From Oscillospiraceae bacterium (GTDB taxonomy: Bacteria; Bacillota; Clostridia; Oscillospirales; Oscillospiraceae), in the NCBI GenBank assembly GCA_902783825.1, contig CACZSJ010000031.1, positions 1 to 12,065 on the forward strand: a stretch of DNA of 12,065 nucleotides, written 5' to 3'. Positions within the stretch are counted from its first letter, which is position 1; every line of letters begins with the position of its first letter. A program made the position numbers and the translations under genes. The notes under the pieces were generated by a model. That model ran no database searches. It was not told the origin of the DNA and saw only the letters and a program-made list of their open reading frames with translations. Below are positions 6,013-11,693 of the stretch, piece after piece.

Positions 6013-7620
6013 TTACCTCTGCCAAAGCGTATAAATGCCATGATGGGTACAGGAAAAGCCGGCCTCTCGCAGCGCCTCTCCGTCCGTCCAGGGGGAGAGA
6101 ATAATGCTGGCCGTGTCCTCCGGCACGCCGTCGCTGTAACCAAAGCGGAAGCGGCCGAATTCCGTAGGCCGCAGATAGGCAGCCGGATAGTTTTCGTAGA
6201 TCACCGTCTCGCGAAAGTCCTCCGGATCCGTGCCGCTATAAAACAACACTTGGGAGTAATAGACATGTCTGTCCAGTACAATCGTCCCCTCTCCTTCCAT
6301 AGCCTCTGCCAGGGCGCTGTCCAGTCCATAGCCGAAGGAGTAGCGGATGCGGCTGTCATAACCCCGTTCTCCGTTAAAGAAATCGCCCGTGAAAAGCCCG
6401 AACAGCAGCAGATACGCCGCCAGCAGCATCGCCGTCGCCGTCTTACCGCGAAACAGAGCGCAGAACCAGCGCAGTCCGATTGCAGCGAGGGCAAGCAGGG
6501 GCAGAAAAATCACGTTGACCCGATTGACGTTCACGTGAACCAGCGCCCCCAGCGCCAGGCCTGCCAGCAGCCAGAACAAAAGCAGCGAACCCGGAGCAAA
6601 GTCCTTGCCCGCCCGTACCAGGCGAATTAAAACCAGAAGCAGGCCCAGCAGCACAAAAGGCGGCGTGATCAGGTAAGCCAGGCCATAAAGGCCCCCACAG
6701 CGCCGCAGGGCGGACAGGCTCCAGCCATCGCGTCCCAGATCCGCCAAAGAGCCGGGGCTGTTCCAAAGCAGCCCGTCGGACTGGTTGCGCAAAATGGTGA
6801 ACAAGTGCCGCAGGTTTTCCGGGATCTGACGGAAAGAGATCTCCCCGGAGCGCATCACCAGCAGCTTGGGGATGGAGAACACGGGACCGCGGATTTCCTC
6901 CATCCAGCCCAGATTCACCGCGAGAAACAGCAGCAGCGGCAAGGCCAGCAGGGCCAAAAGCAGCAAAGACAGCAGCAGCCAAGGATCCAGCCGCAGCTTA
7001 CCCCGAAGCGCGCAGTAGACGCCCTGGATCATCAGTACGGCAGGCAAGATCGGCCAAATGGTGGCGTAACTGTAGAGCGCCAGACCATAAAACAAGGCAG
7101 AGATTGGCAGCCAACGGCTGTCTTCCAGACCGCGCAGGAAAAAGCAAGTGCCAAACAGCAGAAAGCCCGGCGCCAGATTGGACTCCAGGCCCCAGCGGCT
7201 GAGCAACACATGCCAGGGGCAAATTGCCAGAAGCAGCATCCCCCAGAGTGCCGTCTCCTCATCGGATCCGCGCCGCAGGCAATCGTGGAACGCAGGCAAG
7301 CTCAGGCAGGCAACCAGCAGCTGCGGCAGACGCACAATCCAGACCTGTCGGCCGAACACGGCCATAAAAGGCAGCATCAGATAGGTCTCCAGCGCGTTCA
7401 TGCCGCTGCCCCAGGCGGTGAGATACACGGGCCAGGTATAGCCTGCGCTGTCCCGCCCTGTGCACAGCAGAGCCCAGGCCTCATAGCCGGCGAAGGCTTC
7501 GTCCTGATTCAGGCCTCCCGGCACGGCCCCGAAACGCCAAAGACGCACTGCCAGGCCCAGCGCCAGAATCCCCCAGAAGGCCAGACGGTATGCACTTGTT
7601 TGATTCTCCCGCATTCTCAT
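6013..7620 (-). CDS. Polytopic PMT/ArnT-like glycosyltransferase
   Basis: Integral membrane protein of 535 residues, with roughly eleven hydrophobic segments, resembling the dolichyl/undecaprenyl-phosphate-sugar glycosyltransferases (GT-C fold, PF13231/PF02366). The acidic pair D40-E41 in GGLNQDEAFAGYEA, in the first outer loop after TM1 (about 12-29), is where this superfamily keeps its catalytic aspartate. A soluble outer domain of about 110 residues follows the last helix. It probably transfers a sugar from a polyprenyl-phosphate carrier to an envelope acceptor; sugar and acceptor are unknown. The start was moved: a longer open frame reaches 7695, but a consensus promoter lies within it (7649-7677). 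The ATG at 7618-7620 has GGAGG (7627-7631) at 6 bases. First gene of an operon with the thioesterase. Confidence 0.85.
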   Translation of the reverse strand: MRMRENQTSAYRLAFWGILALGLAVRLWRFGAVPGGLNQDEAFAGYEAWALLCTGRDSAGYTWPVYLTAWGSGMNALETYLMLPFMAVFGRQVWIVRLPQLLVACLSLPAFHDCLRRGSDEETALWGMLLLAICPWHVLLSRWGLESNLAPGFLLFGTCFFLRGLEDSRWLPISALFYGLALYSYATIWPILPAVLMIQGVYCALRGKLRLDPWLLLSLLLLALLALPLLLFLAVNLGWMEEIRGPVFSIPKLLVMRSGEISFRQIPENLRHLFTILRNQSDGLLWNSPGSLADLGRDGWSLSALRRCGGLYGLAYLITPPFVLLGLLLVLIRLVRAGKDFAPGSLLLFWLLAGLALGALVHVNVNRVNVIFLPLLALAAIGLRWFCALFRGKTATAMLLAAYLLLFGLFTGDFFNGERGYDSRIRYSFGYGLDSALAEAMEGEGTIVLDRHVYYSQVLFYSGTDPEDFRETVIYENYPAAYLRPTEFGRFRFGYSDGVPEDTASIILSPWTDGEALREAGFSCTHHGIYTLWQR

Positions 7621-7626
7621 ACGTTG

Positions 7627-7677
7627 CCTCCGCTTGGGATCTGTTTTCATTATAGAGCCGGCAAAGGCAACTGTCAA
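7627..7677 (-). promoter_or_regulatory. Perfect-consensus promoter and Shine-Dalgarno of the glycosyltransferase operon
   Basis: On the minus strand, TTGACA (7672-7677), exactly 17 bases, then TATAAT (7649-7654): both hexamers match sigma-A consensus fully. Transcription should begin near 7642, leaving a leader of about 20 bases that carries GGAGG at 7627-7631. This fixes the gene start at 7620, since codons further upstream would lie in or before the promoter. No operator-like repeat is obvious, so expression is probably strong and constitutive. Confidence 0.9.
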
Positions 7678-7701
7678 CGTCCGCCCCTTCGGCATATCTG
7701 C

Positions 7702-7749
7702 AAAAAGCAGCCCCTTCGACAGACCATAACTCTGCCGAAGGGGCCGCTT
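7702..7749 (-). terminator. Intrinsic terminator of the lipoprotein gene
   Basis: On the minus strand the stem is AAGC, one mismatch, then GCCCCTTCG paired with CGAAGGGGC (7736-7744 with 7710-7718, outer pairs 7746-7749 with 7705-7708), around an inner AGA/TCT pairing. It runs into five T (7702-7706). It starts 12 bases after the stop codon of the solute-binding lipoprotein and ends before the -35 box of the next operon. Confidence 0.88.
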
Positions 7750-7760
7750 CTTTGTTTCAC

Positions 7761-8585
7761 TTAGTGACTGTTGAAATAATACATGGCCGTGGTGTCCGTC
7801 AGCACCGCGTCACATTTCCCGGCATACAAATAGTCGAAACATTCGGTAGTTCCACCGCCCAGCCGGGTCACCTGCCCCAGATGCTTTGCCAAACGGGGAT
7901 CGGAGTTGAGCGCCTCCATGGCCTCCACTGTGGCGCACATGGCGATCTTCTTCTTGTTAAGACCCAGGCGGTTATTGATTAAGGTGCCCTCCCGGACGGC
8001 AATGACAATATCATTGGCCACATAGGGGCCGTACTGGGCATACAGGCCTTCGTCCACCTCGTTCTGATTCAGGGCAACTCCGCCCCAGGCGCAGTCGATG
8101 TTCCCGGAAGACAGCTCGATGTACACGTTTTCCTTCTCGATAGGCTGCATCTTCAGTTCCCAGCCCAGCCGCTCGCACACCGCGATCGCCAGCTCTACGT
8201 CGAAGCCCCAGTATTCCGTGCTGGTGCTGTAAGCCATGGGAAAGGAATTGATGTCGATTCCCACAATCAGCTCACGCGGCGGGATCTCCTGCAGCTCGCC
8301 GTAGCCGTTATCCCGCACCTTATCCAGGGCCGCCGCGTCCCGCTCGAAACGGATGATCCGGTCACCAAACCATTTCACAGAAAGCTGATCCACCTTGCCT
8401 TCACCGTGGAGGGTCTCGATGGCGGCAATCACGTAGTCCGCCGTCCGGTCTCCGCTGCGAAAAGCAAGAGAATACTCCTGCTGCACCAGGGTCATGACCG
8501 TTTTAACTCTATAGGAAGTGCTCCCGCAGGCCGTGCAAACAAAAAGCATACACAGCGCCAGGGCAATCGCAATGATTTTTTTCAT
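7761..8585 (-). CDS. Solute-binding lipoprotein, family 3, apparently circularly permuted
   Basis: A 274-residue exported lipoprotein: basic start MKKII, hydrophobic stretch, and a lipobox ending in C20 (FVCTAC-GS). The body is an amino-acid-type periplasmic-binding domain (SBP_bac_3). Residues about 106-200 are the usual opening part (ELIVGIDINSFPMAY, WGFDVELAIAVCERLG, GNIDCAWGG, YGPYVANDIVIAVREG). Residues 211-272 are lobe 2 (KKIAMC..., GKCDAVLTDTTAMYYF). The chain stops exactly where other members continue. The piece that normally ends them (EYSLAFRSGD...LHGEGKVDQLSVKWFGD) is found at residues 37-75 instead, joined by a ~30-residue linker. The usual ligand-carboxylate Arg region reads LNQNEVDE, without Arg. 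The start at 8585 is supported by GGTGAT 3 bases upstream; an in-frame TTG at 8603 is less likely. It lies 14 bases after the hydrolase gene. No permease or ATPase gene is nearby; the ligand is unknown. Confidence 0.9.
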   Translation of the reverse strand: MKKIIAIALALCMLFVCTACGSTSYRVKTVMTLVQQEYSLAFRSGDRTADYVIAAIETLHGEGKVDQLSVKWFGDRIIRFERDAAALDKVRDNGYGELQEIPPRELIVGIDINSFPMAYSTSTEYWGFDVELAIAVCERLGWELKMQPIEKENVYIELSSGNIDCAWGGVALNQNEVDEGLYAQYGPYVANDIVIAVREGTLINNRLGLNKKKIAMCATVEAMEALNSDPRLAKHLGQVTRLGGGTTECFDYLYAGKCDAVLTDTTAMYYFNSH

Positions 8586-8599
8586 CCCATCACCAAATA

Positions 8600-9796
8600 T
8601 CAATGTCGGGGATTGTACTCCCCACGCCGCTGCTGCGGCTGTTCTTCTCCAGTCTGTTTCTGCCGTGTCCGGGCGTAAGCGCGCACCTGGGCGCGGCGTC
8701 TGGCCGCCCGGCGGCGTCGGCCGCCCAGGGCCATCAGCGTCATGGCGCCAAGTAACAGCACCCCGATCAGTCCCGCCGGCAGCAACCAGCGCTGAATCTC
8801 CCGTTCTTCCGAAACGTCTTGCTCCGGCACATCAGGCACAGGCTCCGGCATCGGCGTCTCCTCCGGCTGAGCCTGGGGTGCGACTGCGGTCTGTTCCGGC
8901 AGCTGGCTCTCGGGCGGCTGCGTAGCCTGCGCTGCCGCCTGGGCGGCCGCCAGCGCTTCCGCCTTGGCATCCAGCTCCAGTGCATAATCCGCCAGATAGG
9001 CGCCCACCTCCGCCATCCTGTCCTGATAATCCCCCACGTTCCGGGTCATCACCGTGATGATCACCGGCGTGGGCGTGTAAACGATGGCGGCGATATGATT
9101 GTTCTTGTTTCCGTTCGGCTCTTCATAGGCGCCGTATTTCTGAGCCAGGGAAAAGCGATCTTTTAAGCTCAGATTCAGATACGCATCCGGCTGGGCCGGA
9201 AGCAGATACTCGATAATGTGGGGAAACTGCTCCTCCCCGCCTCGCCAAAGCGTTTCCATCACCTGGGTCATATACCGCGCCGTATAGTAGCTGCTCTGGT
9301 AAAAATCCTCTACAAAATACGAATCCGCCAATTGGGTGTAGCGAATGGTCATGTCGCTGCATTTACCCAAGTATGTACCGCCCAGATAATCCACTAAAGC
9401 GTGGCCGCTGTCGTTGTTGGAGTATGTAAGGGCCGTGGATTCCCAGTATTGCAGGGGCATCCCCAGCACCGCGCTCTCCTGACTCAACTCTCCGGCCGCT
9501 TCCTTTTCCGCCACCAGCATGGCCACCGGAACCTTGTACAGGCTGGCGGAATACATCCACTGATCTGCGTCATAGTACCAGGTTTCCCCAGTCCCCGTAT
9601 AGCAAAAGCCAACGGAAAATCGCTGATAATCTCGATCCAGGGCGTTTTCCTGCACATACTCCGCCATCCATTGATCCAGCTTGTCCGCATCGATCAGGGC
9701 GTCGTCCTGGGCATCTGCCCCGGTTTTCCATACGGGCAGCAGGGCGAGCCCCAGTGCCGCCGCCGCTATTCTTTTCCACATTGTACGCCTTTTCAT
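8600..9796 (-). CDS. Exported beta-lactamase/PBP-like serine hydrolase with C-terminal membrane anchor
   Basis: Of 398 residues, an N-terminal signal (1-29, MKRRTMWKRIAAAALGLALL...ADA) is followed by a class A beta-lactamase-like fold (about 38-275, PF13354-like). S85 and K88 in SASLYKVPVAM form the SxxK pair. S126-N127-N128 (TYSNNDSGHALVDYLGG) stands at the SDN site, and K220-Y221-G222 takes the place of KTG. No clear omega-loop ExxLN (the deacylation Glu of true class A enzymes) was seen, so antibiotic hydrolysis is unlikely; a peptidoglycan-related or non-hydrolytic binding role is more plausible (inference). An Ala/Gln/Pro/Glu-rich linker (276-335) leads to one membrane helix (about 337-358) and a basic tail (RRRRAARRRAQ onwards). 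AAGGGGA lies about 7 bases before the ATG. It sits between the pseudokinase-lectin gene (72-base gap with a hairpin) and the lipoprotein gene (14-base gap). Confidence 0.87.
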   Translation of the reverse strand: MKRRTMWKRIAAAALGLALLPVWKTGADAQDDALIDADKLDQWMAEYVQENALDRDYQRFSVGFCYTGTGETWYYDADQWMYSASLYKVPVAMLVAEKEAAGELSQESAVLGMPLQYWESTALTYSNNDSGHALVDYLGGTYLGKCSDMTIRYTQLADSYFVEDFYQSSYYTARYMTQVMETLWRGGEEQFPHIIEYLLPAQPDAYLNLSLKDRFSLAQKYGAYEEPNGNKNNHIAAIVYTPTPVIITVMTRNVGDYQDRMAEVGAYLADYALELDAKAEALAAAQAAAQATQPPESQLPEQTAVAPQAQPEETPMPEPVPDVPEQDVSEEREIQRWLLPAGLIGVLLLGAMTLMALGGRRRRAARRRAQVRAYARTRQKQTGEEQPQQRRGEYNPRH

Positions 9797-9830
9797 GCTG
9801 CTTTCCCCTTGCGGGATAGGATTTCCAGGC

Positions 9831-9857
9831 GCGCCCGCCTCTTCCGTCAGCGGGCGC
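9831..9857 (-). other. Hairpin between the pseudokinase-lectin and serine hydrolase genes
   Basis: Eight-base arms GCGCCCGC / GCGGGCGC (9831-9838 and 9850-9857) with an 11-base loop, 12 bases after the pseudokinase-lectin stop codon. No T-run follows on either strand. It could be a processing or stabilising hairpin, or a partial terminator that lowers expression of the downstream genes. No separate promoter for the hydrolase gene was recognised in the gap. Confidence 0.5.
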
Positions 9858-9868
9858 TATGGATGCGC

Positions 9869-11593
9869 TTATTCGTCATATTCAATCACATAGCCCAGAT
9901 TCCCGCTGTAAAGCTCGGGATAATCGGCTACCGGATCGTTCCGGCTGTCATTGTAGACCCAGCGGTTGTTGTGCCAGAGCATCAGATAGTCTTCGATGGT
10001 TCCATCGTAGCCGTCATAATATGAGGGCTCATTGTAGTCCCAGGGATAATACAGCACCTCATCGGTAGTCTCCCATACCAGATTGTCTTCAATCCGATGG
10101 CAGCCCACCCAAACCCGGCTTAAACCGCTTTCGATCACCAGCTGGACAATCTTATTGAATTCTTCCTCGGTGCTGACTACGGCAAGATAGCCGCCTTGCT
10201 CCCGGCAGGCATCTCTGGCGTCGATCCAGCTCAGATCCGAAGCCACCACCTCATAGCGATGCTCCTTGGGAGGACCCGGATCCCCGGTATCGCTCTCCGT
10301 GATCAGGGTGCCGTAGTCAAAGGGCGCATCGCCCTCTCCTTCCGTGCCCGGTTCCGTGACACGGGCGGTGGGGATGCTCACGATGCCGGATGCGTCCTCG
10401 TCGCCGTTTGCGTCGGAGGGTCGGCTTCCCCGCAGGGCAAAGCCGCCCTGCAGCATGGTGTTGAGCACAACGGCGGACAAAATCAGCAGGGAGCAAAGAA
10501 TCAGCACCGCTGCAATGGGCCGCCGGCGACGGCGGATGATCTCCTCTTGGAGCAGATCCTGCCGAACTGCCGGTCTGCCGCTCACGGCTGTCAGCGGCAC
10601 CACAGGCACAAGCTCCGGATTCTCATCCACAGTGAGGATGGGAATGGGCTGTTTGGCTGGAGCGGCGCTCTCTTTATCCCGGCGGCTATGAGGTGTAGGC
10701 TGATAGACCCGCACGTCCTCCCCCTCTGCGCTCATGGCCAGAGGCACCGGCTCCAGCGTCTCTTCCTCTTCCTCGGGCAGCCTTGCCACCGCTTCGCTTT
10801 CAAAGGGCGGCTCCACATAGGGCGCGTTGAACAGCGCCCGGATCCGCTCCATTTCCTCCTCTTCCTCGCTGGGAACCGCAGGCTGCTCCGGGGCGTCTGT
10901 CTGGGCTGGCGCTTCCGCCGCCTCCGCATCCGTCTGCGCAGGCGGCGTCTCCGTTTCCTCGGTGCGCGCGCTGTCCATGCCCGCGTCCTCTTTGGCCAGG
11001 ATAGACACCATGATCCGTTCCAGGTCGCTCAGCTCTTCCTTATCCTTGTGAAACAGCGTCTGGGAGCGCCCTTCGCTGCCAATGTAGCGATTGCGCAGGC
11101 AAGAGTCTACCATAGCCTGCAGCTCGCCCACCGTCTGATACCGATCGGTCGCTTTGAACGCGGTCGCCTTGGTGATGATCGGCGTCAATTGGAGGCCGGC
11201 CTCCGGCGGAATCGCAAAGCTCTTGCCGTCCATACGCGCCGCCGTATCCCCGTCCAGGGGAAGCTGTCCCCCGGCAACGCCGTAATACAGCAGCATGCCC
11301 AGGGAATACACGTCTGCCGCCGGGCCCAGCTTTCCACCCCAATAGAGCTCTGGCGCGATATACTGCAATTCCTGGCCTTCCCAGTCTTCCAGCTTGCCCG
11401 GTCCGATGGCCACGGTGCCGTCCTCATTCAGGCTGATGTTTTCCGGAAAAATGCCTCCCCGATAGCTGCTCGTCCCCACGTCTCTGCGGATCCGGTCGCA
11501 CAGCTCGGACACCAGGGCACACAGCTCCTGCCGGCTCATTTTCCCGATTCCTTCCCCCAGCCTTTTCTCCGGGTCGAATCCTCTTGCTTCCAT
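9869..11593 (-). CDS. Pseudokinase C-lobe / membrane helix / C-type lectin domain fusion protein
   Basis: A 574-residue type II-like membrane protein. Residues about 20-167 match only the C-lobe of Hanks-type Ser/Thr kinases: an alpha-E-like helix, then YRGGIFPENISL where HRDxKPENI is expected. GPG (64-66) replaces DFG; IAPE (79-82) and the DVYSLGML helix (94-101) are intact. The N-lobe (glycine loop, VAIK lysine) is absent, and both catalytic Asp are replaced, so no phosphotransfer is expected. An acidic, Pro-rich linker (about 205-345) leads to RRRRRP and one helix (359-378). The outer end (444-573) is a C-type lectin fold: W456 and C463 in WIDARDACREQGGYLAVVS, WVGC (495-498), NEPS (521-524, where Ca2+-binding lectins have EPN), and RWVYND (544-549). 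The ATG at 11591-11593 follows a GGGGGG run. It probably senses an outside ligand and signals by binding (inference). Confidence 0.88.
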   Translation of the reverse strand: MEARGFDPEKRLGEGIGKMSRQELCALVSELCDRIRRDVGTSSYRGGIFPENISLNEDGTVAIGPGKLEDWEGQELQYIAPELYWGGKLGPAADVYSLGMLLYYGVAGGQLPLDGDTAARMDGKSFAIPPEAGLQLTPIITKATAFKATDRYQTVGELQAMVDSCLRNRYIGSEGRSQTLFHKDKEELSDLERIMVSILAKEDAGMDSARTEETETPPAQTDAEAAEAPAQTDAPEQPAVPSEEEEEMERIRALFNAPYVEPPFESEAVARLPEEEEETLEPVPLAMSAEGEDVRVYQPTPHSRRDKESAAPAKQPIPILTVDENPELVPVVPLTAVSGRPAVRQDLLQEEIIRRRRRPIAAVLILCSLLILSAVVLNTMLQGGFALRGSRPSDANGDEDASGIVSIPTARVTEPGTEGEGDAPFDYGTLITESDTGDPGPPKEHRYEVVASDLSWIDARDACREQGGYLAVVSTEEEFNKIVQLVIESGLSRVWVGCHRIEDNLVWETTDEVLYYPWDYNEPSYYDGYDGTIEDYLMLWHNNRWVYNDSRNDPVADYPELYSGNLGYVIEYDE

Positions 11594-11637
11594 AGTTCCC
11601 CCCTGAACGGTGGTTTCTGATATCTCTCAATGGTTAT

Positions 11638-11666
11638 ATGGTATCATATACCGTGGCTTTCGTAAA
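11638..11666 (-). promoter_or_regulatory. Possible promoter and palindrome ahead of the pseudokinase-lectin gene
   Basis: On the minus strand TTTACG (11661-11666), 17 bases, TACCAT (11638-11643) is a weak promoter candidate. The 13-base palindrome GGTAT-CAT-ATACC (11640-11652) overlaps its -10 box and could be an operator. This AT-rich stretch is the only promoter-like region ahead of the three-gene set. Confidence 0.35.
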
Positions 11667-11678
11667 GCCGCATCACGG
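11651..11678 (-). terminator. Hairpin after the metallo-hydrolase gene, possible weak terminator
   Basis: GGCTTT-CGT-AAAGCC (11655-11669) is a perfect 6-bp stem with a 3-base loop, extended by CCGT/ACGG (11651-11654 with 11675-11678) across a 5-base bulge. It lies 15 bases after the stop codon of the upstream gene on the minus strand. No U-run follows, so the terminator role is uncertain; it overlaps the candidate -35 box of the next gene. Confidence 0.4.
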
Positions 11679-11693
11679 CGCGCCGACGCTTCG

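Noticed and set aside
5186..6025. Long minus-strand frame overlapping the thioesterase
   Set aside because: It is a shadow frame: the 232-residue frame on the same strand has clear thioesterase motifs, while this one is compositionally odd (Arg/Gly/Pro-rich) and shows no motif.
6805..7764. Gln-rich plus-strand frame antisense to the glycosyltransferase
   Set aside because: Gln/His-rich antisense of Leu/Ala-rich membrane codons; no ribosome site or domain pattern.
8600..9796. True class A beta-lactamase (antibiotic resistance gene)
   Set aside because: The third motif is KYG and no omega-loop deacylation Glu is visible; the anchor and basic tail are unlike secreted resistance enzymes.
9869..10262. 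Possible diversity-generating retroelement target (C-type lectin fold with an Asn-rich C-terminus, AAC codons)
   Set aside because: No reverse transcriptase gene and no near-repeat (template repeat) of this segment was seen in the window; the Asn codons are few and the protein does not end in a typical variable repeat layout.
10196..11620. 474-residue plus-strand open frame antisense to the pseudokinase-lectin gene
   Set aside because: His/Arg/Leu-rich translation typical of the antisense of GC-rich genes, no ribosome site, and it covers the well-supported gene on the other strand.
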